Assembly (NCBI RefSeq): GCF_011395035.1 | Contig: NZ_CP024768.1 | Location: 1,299,377-1,363,376 of the forward strand | From: Pantoea cypripedii | GTDB taxonomy: Bacteria > Pseudomonadota > Gammaproteobacteria > Enterobacterales > Enterobacteriaceae | Direction of reading: 5' to 3' | Length of the DNA: 64,000 nt | Shown here: positions 51,786-60,333 of the stretch, piece by piece | Position numbering within the stretch: position 1 is the first letter of the stretch | Layout: the number at the start of each line of letters is the position of its first letter | Made by a program: the position numbers and the translations under genes | Notes under the pieces: model-generated | What the model was told of the DNA's origin: nothing | The model's input: the letters and a program-made list of their open reading frames with translations, nothing else | Databases searched by the model: none

Positions 51786-53447
51786 TTAGAAGGTTTCCCA
51801 GTTATCGTTACCGGAAGGGGCGGGGGCCTTTAACGCCCGTGGGGTGATAACCGGTGCCGCCGGACGAACCAGCACCGCCGCGACCTGGCGAGCGCCGGTA
51901 TTGAAGCGTGCCACTGCCGCTGACAGGCGGCTGGCCTGTTGCTCCAGCGACGCCGAAGCATTGGCCGATTCCTGTACCAGCGTGGCATTCTGCTGCGTCA
52001 CGCGATCCATCTCATTCACTGCCTGACCGATCTGATCAATACCACGGCTCTGCTCATCCGAGGCGGAAGCGATCTCGCCCATGATGTCGGTGACGCGGGT
52101 AACCGCGCTGACGATCTCCTGCATGGTGTCACCGGCGCTGCTGACCTGCTGCGAGCCGAGATCTACGCGCTGCACGGAATTCTCAATCAACAGCTTGATC
52201 TCCTTCGCCGCCTGCGCACTGCGCTGGGCGAGGTTGCGTACTTCACCGGCGACCACAGCAAAACCGCGTCCCTGCTCGCCAGCGCGCGCCGCTTCAACGG
52301 CGGCGTTCAGCGCCAGAATATTGGTCTGGAAAGCGATGCCATCGATCACGCTGGTGATATCCGCGATCTTTTTCGAGCTATCCGCGATAGCGCGCATGGT
52401 CTTCACCACACCCTCGACCACGTTACCGCCTTTATCGGCGGTGTCGGAGGCGGTTTTTGCCAGCTGTGAGGCCTGACGGGCGTTATCGGCGTTTTGTTTC
52501 ACCGTGGCGGTGAGCTGCTCCATGCTGGCGGCGGTCTCTTCCAGTGAGGCGGCCTGCTGTTCGGTGCGCGCGGAGAGATCGTTATTGCCGGTGGCGATTT
52601 CGGTCACACTGCTGAAAATGGCGTCGGCGCTATCTCGCACGTTGCTGACAGTGCTGAGCAATGCCTGCTGCATATGGTTCAGGCTGGTGGCGAGTGCGGC
52701 CATTTCGCTGCGCCCCTCCACCAGCAGGGAGCCGGAAAGGTCGCCCTCCGCGAAGCGTTCCATCTGCTGTTGCAGCAACTTCATTGGTGTCAGCAGGATG
52801 CGGCGCACCAGCACCCATACTGCCACCAGCATCAGCAGCACCACCAGCGTCATCACGCCAACCATGGCCATCATGCGATGATAAGTGCTTTCATTCTGGG
52901 CATTGCCTTGCGCCAGCAGCTCGACATTCTGCGCCCGCCACTGTTTATAGGCGTCTTCGAGATCGTCCTGCGCCTGCTGAGCATCCAGATTGCCGTAGGA
53001 AGGATAATCGTTAGCCTTAAGGAATACCGCAGACTGCTGCAACAGATTCGCCATGGCGGTGAACTTCGCCTCGACCAGCGTCGCAGCGGCATCACTTTGC
53101 CCGGCGATGCGTGGCAGATTCTTATACTGAGTGAAGTGCTGCTGCGCTTCATCCAGTGACGCCCCGGCGGCGGTTATCAGTTTGTCGATAGCGGCCAGTG
53201 AGGCAGCATCGGTTTGCTTCTTCAGAATACGAATGGCGACGCGGTTGATAGTGACACGGGTTTTGACCAGCGTTTGCCAGCCATCGGCCAGTTCGCGTTG
53301 CTGGTGAGACAATTGATCGCTGGTGGTGAAGTTTCGCTGTCCTGAAATTAATGAGGTTAAAAACAGGGAGCCGGAAACGGCCTGCATGGCTGTGAACACC
53401 ACCAGAATCATGATGATGGCGGTCACGACTTTCATTCTTTTAAGCAT
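51786..53447 (-). CDS. Methyl-accepting chemotaxis protein, Tsr-like
   Basis: A 553-residue transmembrane chemoreceptor. MLKRMKVVTA plus the first helix, a periplasmic four-helix ligand domain (to about residue 185), a second helix, a HAMP domain (RRILLTPMKLLQQQMERFAEGDLS) and a signalling domain with the hairpin tip ...IDGIAFQTNILALNAAVEAARAGEQG-type motif. The C terminus is NWETF, the pentapeptide that tethers CheR and CheB, as in Tsr and Tar. Start chosen at the Tsr-equivalent ATG; an upstream TTG is in frame. Ligand unknown; serine-type amino acids are the default guess. Confidence 0.92.
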   Translation of the reverse strand: MLKRMKVVTAIIMILVVFTAMQAVSGSLFLTSLISGQRNFTTSDQLSHQQRELADGWQTLVKTRVTINRVAIRILKKQTDAASLAAIDKLITAAGASLDEAQQHFTQYKNLPRIAGQSDAAATLVEAKFTAMANLLQQSAVFLKANDYPSYGNLDAQQAQDDLEDAYKQWRAQNVELLAQGNAQNESTYHRMMAMVGVMTLVVLLMLVAVWVLVRRILLTPMKLLQQQMERFAEGDLSGSLLVEGRSEMAALATSLNHMQQALLSTVSNVRDSADAIFSSVTEIATGNNDLSARTEQQAASLEETAASMEQLTATVKQNADNARQASQLAKTASDTADKGGNVVEGVVKTMRAIADSSKKIADITSVIDGIAFQTNILALNAAVEAARAGEQGRGFAVVAGEVRNLAQRSAQAAKEIKLLIENSVQRVDLGSQQVSSAGDTMQEIVSAVTRVTDIMGEIASASDEQSRGIDQIGQAVNEMDRVTQQNATLVQESANASASLEQQASRLSAAVARFNTGARQVAAVLVRPAAPVITPRALKAPAPSGNDNWETF

Positions 53448-53578
53448 CCTGGTATCTCTGCGCAAAAAGGGGCGTGTACAGAGGTTATCGGTGTAAAAGA
53501 AAGGCGCTTTACTGTCGGCAGAAAATAATTTCGGCGGAAAATGATTCCCCCATGACGGGCATGGGGGAGGAGGGGAGG

Positions 53579-54937
53579 TTAGATGCGGCTACCCCACAGG
53601 TCGTACTCATCGGCGTGCTCGACTTTGACGCGCACCACATCGCCGACCTTCACCTGACGATCGCCATTCAGGTACACCGCGCCGTCGATTTCCGGTGCAT
53701 CGGCCATGCTGCGGCCCACGGCCCCTTCTTCATCCACTTCATCGATGATCACCAGAATTTCGCGACCCACTTTCTCTTGCAGGCGTTCTGCGGAAATCTG
53801 CTGTTGCAGCTGCATAAAACGATCGAAACGTTGCTGTTTCACATCGTCCGGCACCGGGTCCGGCAGCTGGTTGGCGGTGGCCCCTTCGACCGGGCTGTAC
53901 TGGAAGCATCCGACGCGGTCGAGGCGTGCTTCTTTCAGGAAGTCGAGCAGCATCTGGAAGTCTTCTTCCGTTTCACCCGGGAAACCGACGATAAAGGTCG
54001 AACGCAGCGTCAGTTCCGGGCAGATTTCACGCCAGCGCTTAATGCGTTCCAGCGTGCGTTCTACCGCACCCGGACGCTTCATCAGTTTGAGAATGCGCGG
54101 GCTGGCGTGTTGCAGCGGGATATCCAGATACGGCAGAAGCTTCCCTTCCGCCATCAGCGGAATGACATCATCGACGTGCGGATAGGGATAAACATAGTGC
54201 AGACGAACCCAGACGCCGAGTTTTGCCAGCTGCTCACACAGGCTGACCATGCTGGTTTTGACCGGCGAGCCATTCCAGAAACCGGTACGGTGCTTCACAT
54301 CCACGCCATAGGCGGAGGTATCCTGGGAGATCACCAGCAGTTCTTTCACACCCGCTTCCACCAGACGTTTGGCTTCATCCAGCACTGAGCCAATCGGGCG
54401 GCTATCAAGATCGCCACGCATGGATGGAATGATGCAGAAGGTGCAGCGATGGTTGCAGCCTTCAGAAATTTTCAGGTAAGCGTAGTGGCGCGGCGTCAGC
54501 TTCACACCCTGCTGCGGCACCAGGCTCAGGAACGGGTTGTGTTCCGGTTTTGGCACATAATGATGTACATGCGACAGCACCTGCTCGTAGCTGTGCGGTC
54601 CGGTGATTTCCAGCACTTTCGGGTGAACTTCGCGGATCTGGTCCACTTTGGCACCCAGGCAGCCGGTCACGATCACTTTGCCGTTCTCGTTCAGCGCTTC
54701 ACCAATCGCTTCCAGGGATTCCTGCACGGCGCTGTCGATAAAGCCACAGGTGTTGACGATGACGATCTCGGCATCATCGTAGCGTGGGACCACGTCATAG
54801 CCTTCAGTACGCAGCTCCGTCAGGATGCGCTCTGAATCGACAAGGTTTTTTGGGCAGCCTAAAGAGATAAATCCTACTTTAGGTGGAAGAGTCGTCGACT
54901 TTTCCAATACGTTGTCAGGTGTTTTGTTATGGGACAT
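53579..54937 (-). CDS. rimO: Ribosomal protein S12 methylthiotransferase RimO
   Basis: A 452-residue radical-SAM enzyme that methylthiolates Asp89 of ribosomal protein S12. The N-terminal cluster uses C28, C64 and C93; the radical-SAM cluster uses C161, C165 and C168 in CNHRCTFC. A TRAM domain closes the protein (REILVIIDEVDEEGAVGRS ...). Order in the yli region is as in E. coli. The bssR-type neighbour of E. coli is not present. Confidence 0.97.
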   Translation of the reverse strand: MSHNKTPDNVLEKSTTLPPKVGFISLGCPKNLVDSERILTELRTEGYDVVPRYDDAEIVIVNTCGFIDSAVQESLEAIGEALNENGKVIVTGCLGAKVDQIREVHPKVLEITGPHSYEQVLSHVHHYVPKPEHNPFLSLVPQQGVKLTPRHYAYLKISEGCNHRCTFCIIPSMRGDLDSRPIGSVLDEAKRLVEAGVKELLVISQDTSAYGVDVKHRTGFWNGSPVKTSMVSLCEQLAKLGVWVRLHYVYPYPHVDDVIPLMAEGKLLPYLDIPLQHASPRILKLMKRPGAVERTLERIKRWREICPELTLRSTFIVGFPGETEEDFQMLLDFLKEARLDRVGCFQYSPVEGATANQLPDPVPDDVKQQRFDRFMQLQQQISAERLQEKVGREILVIIDEVDEEGAVGRSMADAPEIDGAVYLNGDRQVKVGDVVRVKVEHADEYDLWGSRI

Positions 54938-55378
54938 TGCTCATTTTCCGGTTCTAAGCAGGAATGGCGCGAGATTCTACAGATGGAGCAACGAAAATTA
55001 TACTCCTATATGCGCAGATCAAGTGATAAGCAGAGGCCGGGAACTGGCCCTGAGCGCTAACCAGGGGGAAAAAAAACAATTGCAGCTTATCTTTCATCTC
55101 GGGTTGTCTGTTGACTGTTTTGGGATAATACATAAGGAGTTTTGCGAAAAAATATGACTCAAATAATGTTTTGAGAAAAAAGTTATTTTTTATTGATGTC
55201 ATTTATTCTACCCTTTGCAGTGTAATTATGGCGCTTTACATCGTGTTTAACTCACGATTTCGAACGCAATTTGCTATTGCGAATAGTATTCTTGGTTAAA
55301 ATGAAAATCCCTCTAAATCGGGACGGAATCGTCCTTACGTAACTCTATAAAAAGTTAAGCTTAACAAAAGGATTCGTT
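54938..55378. other. Gene-free gap, becoming AT-rich
   Basis: A 441-bp stretch. Open frames in it lack ribosome sites and protein-like composition. From about 55100 the sequence turns clearly AT-rich, marking the left edge of the effector island. No repeat, terminator or tRNA was recognised. Confidence 0.5.
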
Positions 55379-55864
55379 ATGGCCTACAGTTGTTATTTCA
55401 TTCTTAATCGTCGTGAATTCTCAACATTGCATTGTCCTGGTATAGGAACATTCAGAGCATTTTCCGGGCAGGGTGAGGGACGTAATAATCCTGATATGAC
55501 GCATGTCACTAACATTGGACCTTTGCTCAGAGGACGTTATTTTATTGTTGAACGTCCTACAGGAGGTACTCTTGGACCAATAAGGGAAATGTTCTATCGT
55601 GACATCTATAGTACTGACCGCTCAAAATGGTTTGCACTTTATCGGGATGATGGAAAAATTGATGATTGGACGTTTACACAGGGTATAAAGCGTGGAGGTT
55701 TCCGCTTGCATCCTATCGGGCCAAGGGGATTGAGTGAAGGCTGTATCACCCTTACAAGTCAGGCACAATTTGGATATCTTCATGACAGGTTGATGGCAGC
55801 AGGTGCAATGATTAACATCCCGGGAAGTAAGCTGAAAGCCTACGGTACGATAAAGGTATATTGA
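55379..55864 (+). CDS. DUF2778/Tlde1-like L,D-transpeptidase-fold effector candidate
   Basis: A 161-residue protein without a signal peptide. The N-terminal half (GTFRAFSGQGEGRNNPDMTHVTNIGPLLRG-type, ...RYFIVERP) and the catalytic motif H111 ... S119-x-G121-C122 (RLHPIGPRGLSEGCITL) fit DUF2778. That family includes Tlde1 of Salmonella, a type VI secretion effector that cuts or exchanges D-amino acids in target-cell peptidoglycan. No T6SS gene is in the window, so delivery is an inference. The region is AT-richer than its surroundings. The next gene starts directly after its stop, the usual place for an immunity gene. Confidence 0.75.
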   Translation: MAYSCYFILNRREFSTLHCPGIGTFRAFSGQGEGRNNPDMTHVTNIGPLLRGRYFIVERPTGGTLGPIREMFYRDIYSTDRSKWFALYRDDGKIDDWTFTQGIKRGGFRLHPIGPRGLSEGCITLTSQAQFGYLHDRLMAAGAMINIPGSKLKAYGTIKVY

Positions 55865-56098
55865 ATGAAGAAAATCGCCCTGTTTATCCTGGTTTTTTTA
55901 GGCTGCTTTTATGGTTCTGTTAACCTTCTTTCTTTCGTGATTCCGATGCGATTTTTTTATATTCTGGGAAATTGGCTTAATCAGGATGGGGTAGATAATA
56001 CACTTGATTTGGTGTTCTATGTTAATGTCGTCTTATCAGTTTTTATTTCAGCCACTCTGGCATTTTTAGCCTGCAATTTGTGGGTGAGAAAAGATTAG
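55865..56098 (+). CDS. Small membrane protein, candidate immunity protein
   Basis: A 77-residue protein with two predicted membrane helices (about residues 4-26 and 46-72) and a short polar loop between them. The ATG follows the effector stop with no gap, so the genes are co-translated. Known Tlde1 immunity proteins are membrane-anchored, since the target is periplasmic, which fits. No family was recognised; the role is an inference from position. Confidence 0.6.
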   Translation: MKKIALFILVFLGCFYGSVNLLSFVIPMRFFYILGNWLNQDGVDNTLDLVFYVNVVLSVFISATLAFLACNLWVRKD

Positions 56099-56171
56099 AA
56101 TCCATTTTTTATTTATGGAGGCATGGTAATTAGAAAAGGGTTGTTTTTCTCATGAATGAGATGTTGAGGAA

Positions 56172-56360
56172 ATGAAGTGGTTATATAAAAAAGTGATTCA
56201 GACGATAGGGTTTCTTTTTGGTAATCTAATCCCTCTTGCTGCGATTATTTTAGGTGGTGTATTTTTCGTCATTTTTATCCCAGAATATTCTGTGTTGCTG
56301 ACTGCTATTTGGGCCGTAGTTGTACTGGTAATCGATATTCGTTACTCGAAAAGGCATTAA
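56172..56360 (+). CDS. Small two-helix membrane protein, unknown
   Basis: A 62-residue protein with two hydrophobic segments (about 12-32 and 36-54) and basic ends (MKWLYKK, RYSKRH). GAGGA lies 4 bp before the ATG. It is 73 bp after the candidate immunity gene and shares the low GC of the island. Its size and layout resemble the gene before it, so it could be a second immunity gene, but no similarity was visible. Confidence 0.5.
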   Translation: MKWLYKKVIQTIGFLFGNLIPLAAIILGGVFFVIFIPEYSVLLTAIWAVVVLVIDIRYSKRH

Positions 56361-56744
56361 TTAGCGAGCCGGTAAAACCCCATTTTTCTTAGATTGAAAA
56401 TAATGAAGGAGTGGCTTTTATTTCAGTCTGCTGTAGCGCCAGGGGAGCCAGAGGCTGACAAATCAAAATCTGTCACAGTTAATCGAGCGTAAGGGAAGAA
56501 ATTGTATAGCCAGTTGTCAGGCTTTTTGCCAGGCTATGTAAGCGGCTTACCACGCGGGATGTGGGCAATGTCGCGGGCTGGGCGAGGGTAACCGCAGCGC
56601 TGGCGGGGTTGTCTTCAGTAGGCTATTTTGCTTAAATCCCCGGTTGGAATTTATAAGTGATTATCGATATTAGAAAAAAATGTGCGTCGCTGACGGTGAA
56701 TCCCTCACTGCCGGGGCCGAAGTGGATAATGTGAGAACAGAGAA
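56361..56744. other. Gap with possible coding relics
   Basis: A 29-codon frame starts at 56403 (MKEWLLFQ...) but has a poor setting. Further on, a frame ending at 56635 reads DVGNVAGWARVTAALAGLSS then VGYFA, and an overlapping frame just upstream reads GFLPGYVSGLPRG: together they look like one gene end broken by a frameshift. The parent family was not identified. This is the right edge of the effector island. Confidence 0.35.
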
Positions 56745-57380
56745 ATGAAAGAGATCATCAAAGGTTTTCTGAGTTTTCAACAGAATGTGTTCCCTGAAAG
56801 GAAGGATCTTTTCAAAAGCCTGGCGTCCAACCAAAATCCCAAAGCCCTGTTTATCTCCTGCTCAGACAGCCGTCTGGTGCCGGAACTGGTTACGCAGCAG
56901 GAGCCTGGCCAGCTGTTCGTTATCCGTAATGCCGGCAACATTGTGCCGTCGTTTGGACCGGAACCGGGCGGTGTCTCTGCCACTATCGAATACGCCGTCG
57001 TTGCGCTGGGTGTCAGCGAAATCATCATTTGCGGCCACTCCAACTGTGGCGCGATGAAAGCTATCGCTGAATGTTCCTGCATGGATACCATGCCAGCGGT
57101 GGAGCACTGGCTGCGTTATGCTGATGCCGCGCGTGCGGTAGTGGAAAACAAAAAGTACGACACGCCAGAAACCAAGTTGAACGAGATGGTGAAAGAGAAC
57201 GTCATCGCGCAGCTGCACAATATCAAAACACATCCGTCTGTTGCGGTGGCGCTGCGTAAGAAAACGCTGCGCTTGCATGGCTGGGTTTATGATATTGAGA
57301 GCGGCAAAATCATGGCGCTGACCAAAGGGGGCGACGAGTTTGTTTCCCTGTCAGATAATCCTGAAACCTGCTTCGAATAA
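56745..57380 (+). CDS. Beta-class carbonic anhydrase (CynT-like)
   Basis: A 211-residue enzyme interconverting CO2 and bicarbonate. Zinc ligands are C39, H98 and C101, with the D41-R43 dyad in SCSDSR and GHSNCGAM. The whole sequence follows E. coli CynT (MKEIIxGFLxFQ, CMDxMPAVxHWLRYAD) more than Can, but no cyanate genes are adjacent, so it probably supplies bicarbonate generally. Confidence 0.92.
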   Translation: MKEIIKGFLSFQQNVFPERKDLFKSLASNQNPKALFISCSDSRLVPELVTQQEPGQLFVIRNAGNIVPSFGPEPGGVSATIEYAVVALGVSEIIICGHSNCGAMKAIAECSCMDTMPAVEHWLRYADAARAVVENKKYDTPETKLNEMVKENVIAQLHNIKTHPSVAVALRKKTLRLHGWVYDIESGKIMALTKGGDEFVSLSDNPETCFE

Positions 57381-57389
57381 TCCTCTGAT

Positions 57390-57413
57390 CACCTGTGCTT
57401 ACAGGCACAGGTG
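57390..57413 (+). terminator. Stem-loop after carbonic anhydrase gene
   Basis: CACCTGTGC-TTACAG-GCACAGGTG, a perfect 9-bp stem 9 bp after the stop; the T-run is weak. Confidence 0.6.
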
Positions 57414-57503
57414 GTTATTATTCACATTTCCTCAAATTTCCTCACTGTCCGTTACTACCCGCACTATGCTTGAAAAGCAATCACTAAACACAAGGGTTCT
57501 CGT

Positions 57504-58160
57504 ATGCGATCACATCTGTGTATTCCATTAATGACGCTGGCTTTTCTGGCGGCGGGTTGTACCTCTCATGTTACTGATACAAAACAATATTCCGGCTTTC
57601 TCGGCGATTACAGCCAGCTAACCATGGCGGAGTCGGCCAGTGGTAAACCGACGATGCGCTGGATATCGCCGGATTACCATGGCGCGAAGTATCCGAACGT
57701 CGTTTATACCCCAATCGTTTATTACCCGGCAGCCCATCCGACGCAGCGTATCAGCCAGCAGACACTGGATCAGATACGACAATACACCGACCAGAAACTC
57801 AAAGACGGGATTGCGGTACATAAAACTCTCGTGACGCAGAAAGGCCCTGGCACCATGGTGGTGAGAGGAGCCATCACCGCCGTGGCAGGTGAAAACGAGG
57901 GCGTGCAGTTCTACGAAGTCATACCGGTTGGGGCAGTGATTGCCGGAACCATGGCGGCGACCGGACATCGTACCCAGAACAGTGCCTTGTACCTTGAGAT
58001 GGAAGCCGTCGATGCGCAAACCGGTAAACCGCTGATCAAGGTGGTACGTAAAGCCTTTGGCCGCACGTTGCCGAACAGTGAAACGCCGATCACCCTGAAT
58101 GACATCCGCCCAGGCATTGATGAGATGGTGCGGGATGCCGTCTCCTTCTCCGCTCCGTAA
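57504..58160 (+). CDS. DUF3313-type lipoprotein
   Basis: A 218-residue predicted lipoprotein: hydrophobic signal followed by the lipobox LAAGC (Cys about residue 19). The mature part (YSGFLGDYSQL, ...VVYYPAAHPTQRISQQTLDQI, a Gly-rich GAVIAGTMAATGHRTQ segment) fits the DUF3313 family of enterobacterial lipoproteins with no known role. The residue after Cys is Thr, which favours outer-membrane sorting. Followed by a GC-rich hairpin. Confidence 0.78.
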   Translation: MRSHLCIPLMTLAFLAAGCTSHVTDTKQYSGFLGDYSQLTMAESASGKPTMRWISPDYHGAKYPNVVYTPIVYYPAAHPTQRISQQTLDQIRQYTDQKLKDGIAVHKTLVTQKGPGTMVVRGAITAVAGENEGVQFYEVIPVGAVIAGTMAATGHRTQNSALYLEMEAVDAQTGKPLIKVVRKAFGRTLPNSETPITLNDIRPGIDEMVRDAVSFSAP

Positions 58161-58166
58161 AAAGTT

Positions 58167-58185
58167 GCCCGGTGCGCCGCCGGGC
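58167..58185 (+). terminator. Stem-loop after DUF3313 lipoprotein gene
   Basis: GCCCGG-TGCGCCG-CCGGGC, starting 6 bp after the stop, with a poor T-run (TTAATGTTTTG). Confidence 0.5.
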
Positions 58186-58264
58186 TTAATGTTTTGTAAA
58201 TCCTGCACATCCTTTTTTACTTGCTGACTACCCTTAACGGCAGACGGTGAAAAAGGAGAAACCC

Positions 58265-59401
58265 ATGCGATTGTTGCAAGCTGCGTTGCTGTTCGGCAGT
58301 GCGCTAAGTTGTTCCCTGCCTGCATTGGCGGCTGATGTGCAGGTGCAGGTGTTGCAGGAGAAACTGGATCATCCCTGGTCGGTAGCCTTTCTGCCGGATA
58401 ACCACACCCTGTTAATTACCGAGCGGTCGGGCCAGTTACGGAGCTGGCAGCCGGGCAAAGGCGTATCGGCACCCATCAGCGGCGTACCCAAAGTCTGGGC
58501 GCATCGGCAGGGCGGTCTGCTTGATGTGGTGCTGGCACCGGACTTCGCACAAAGTCGCCGCGTGTGGCTCAGCTATACCACCGCCGACGGTGACGGACGC
58601 GCGGGGGGCGTGGTGGGGTATGGTCGTCTGAGTGACGATAACCGCCAGCTGAGTGATTTTCAGGTGGTGCTGGAGCAAACCCCTAAGCTCTCCAGCGGTG
58701 CCAACCTGGGAACGCGGCTGGCGTTCGACAGGCAGGGCTTTTTGTGGATTGCCTTCGGTGACAACTTTGCCAGCAGCAGCGCGCAGGACCTCGATAAACT
58801 CTCGGGCAAAATCATTCGCCTGACTGCCGATGGCAAAATTCCGGCGGATAATCCGTTTGTCGCACGCCAGGGGGCGCGTGGTGAAATCTGGGCCTATGGC
58901 GTGCGTAATCCGCAGGGGTTGGCGCTTAATCCCTGGACACAGCAGATGTGGGAGAGTGAGCATGGCCCGCGCGGCGGTGATGAAGTGAATATCCCGGAAA
59001 AAGGCAAAAACTACGGCTGGCCGCTGGCGACCTGGGGGATAGATTACAGCGGGCAAAAAGTACCGGAAGCCAAAGGTGGTGAGGTGCCGGGCACAGAACA
59101 ACCGGTGTTTTACTGGAAAGTATCACCGGCGATCAGCGGTATGGCGTTTTACAACAGCGCACGTTTCCCGCAGTGGAAGAATTCGTTATTTATTGGTGCA
59201 CTAAAGGAAAAAAGCCTGATTCGTTTGCAGGTGAATGGTGAGAAAGTGGTGGAGGAACAGCGCCTGCTGACCGATCGTGGTGAACGCATCCGCGATGTCC
59301 GTCAGGGACCGGATGGCTTCCTGTATGTGCTGACCGATGAAGCCAACGGCAAACTGCTGAAAGTGGGGCTGGCGGAGAGCGCCAGCGCACCACGCGGGTA
59401 A
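58265..59401 (+). CDS. yliI: PQQ-dependent aldose sugar dehydrogenase YliI
   Basis: A 378-residue periplasmic beta-propeller enzyme that oxidises aldoses using pyrroloquinoline quinone. Residues 1-22 are a signal peptide (ending PALAA). LDHPWSVAFLPDNHTLLITER, the KLSGKIIRLTADGKIPADNP segment, AYGVRNPQGLALNP and SEHGPRGGDEVNIPEKGKNYGWP (Ca and PQQ site) are family marks. AAAGGAG lies 6 bp before the ATG at 58265. No pqq genes are in the window. It meets the next gene end to end. Confidence 0.94.
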   Translation: MRLLQAALLFGSALSCSLPALAADVQVQVLQEKLDHPWSVAFLPDNHTLLITERSGQLRSWQPGKGVSAPISGVPKVWAHRQGGLLDVVLAPDFAQSRRVWLSYTTADGDGRAGGVVGYGRLSDDNRQLSDFQVVLEQTPKLSSGANLGTRLAFDRQGFLWIAFGDNFASSSAQDLDKLSGKIIRLTADGKIPADNPFVARQGARGEIWAYGVRNPQGLALNPWTQQMWESEHGPRGGDEVNIPEKGKNYGWPLATWGIDYSGQKVPEAKGGEVPGTEQPVFYWKVSPAISGMAFYNSARFPQWKNSLFIGALKEKSLIRLQVNGEKVVEEQRLLTDRGERIRDVRQGPDGFLYVLTDEANGKLLKVGLAESASAPRG

Positions 59402-60061
59402 TTAACGCACCCAGTTACACACTTCCCAGCCACGTTGCTGCGCTTCCTGTTGCAGCAGGGTGTCTGGGTTAATCACATAAGCATGATCGGCATGGGCCAG
59501 CAGCGGCAGATCATTCATTGAATCGCTGTACGCCCAGGTGCGATCAAAACGATGATCCTGCTGCAACGCTTTCCAGTCGCCCAGGCGCGCCACTTTACCT
59601 TCCTTGTAGGTCATGGTGCCGTAGGTCTGGCCGCTGTAGCGATCATCGACAATCTCGACACCAATCGCCAGCGCACCGTGCACGCCGAGGCGTTCAGCAA
59701 TCGGTATCGCCAGATGCTCGCCGCTGGCGGTAATGATCATCACGGTGTCGCCACGCTGCTGATGCCAGTTGATGCGTTCGCGCGCGGCAGGAAAGACCCG
59801 TGGCAGAATGTCGCGGTGGATAAAACGGCGCACCCAGCCGGATACCGTCATGGTTGCCATACCGGCTAACGGGGCGAGGGTGGTATTCATATATTCTTCA
59901 ATTGATAGCGTACCGGCGTGATATTGGGTCATTAGCGATTGTTCTTCGCTAATCAGATCGGCAGGGGCAAAACCCTGTGAAACCAGCCAGCGTAGCCACA
60001 GGCTGGTGCTGTCTTCACAAATCAGGGTTTCGTCCAGATCGAACACGGCTAAGTCCATCAT
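59402..60061 (-). CDS. HAD-superfamily IB phosphatase
   Basis: A 219-residue hydrolase. Motif I is FDLDETL (nucleophile and acid/base Asp near the N terminus), motif II ITASGE, motif III Lys in YKEGKVARL, motif IV YSDSMNDLPLL. The helical cap between motifs I and II fits subfamily IB (SerB/CicA-like), which remove phosphate from small substrates; the substrate is unknown. AGGAG precedes two adjacent ATGs at 60061 and 60058. Confidence 0.85.
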   Translation of the reverse strand: MMDLAVFDLDETLICEDSTSLWLRWLVSQGFAPADLISEEQSLMTQYHAGTLSIEEYMNTTLAPLAGMATMTVSGWVRRFIHRDILPRVFPAARERINWHQQRGDTVMIITASGEHLAIPIAERLGVHGALAIGVEIVDDRYSGQTYGTMTYKEGKVARLGDWKALQQDHRFDRTWAYSDSMNDLPLLAHADHAYVINPDTLLQQEAQQRGWEVCNWVR

Positions 60062-60333
60062 GATTCTCCTCAGGCTGACTGAAATCAGGTTAGCGGAAAT
60101 TTGTGACTGGCTTAACTGATCTGCGAAAAATCGGAATTTCTCGCAATTTTTCACAGATGGCGACAGATCAAAGCTGGCAGCGCAGCGGCGTTGGTGCCAG
60201 GGTTACTCTAATAAACTCTATAAAACTTTACGGTCAGACGGTTTTTTTCGCCGGCGCGAACCGTTAGCGTTCTGGTATACGTGCGTCTTGCTGGCAAAGA
60301 ACCACGATATTTAACAAGGACAAACATCTGGTC

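Noticed and set aside
54825..55157. A 110-codon plus-strand frame crossing the rimO start
   Set aside because: Overlaps rimO, lacks a ribosome site, and its second half is AT-rich non-coding sequence.
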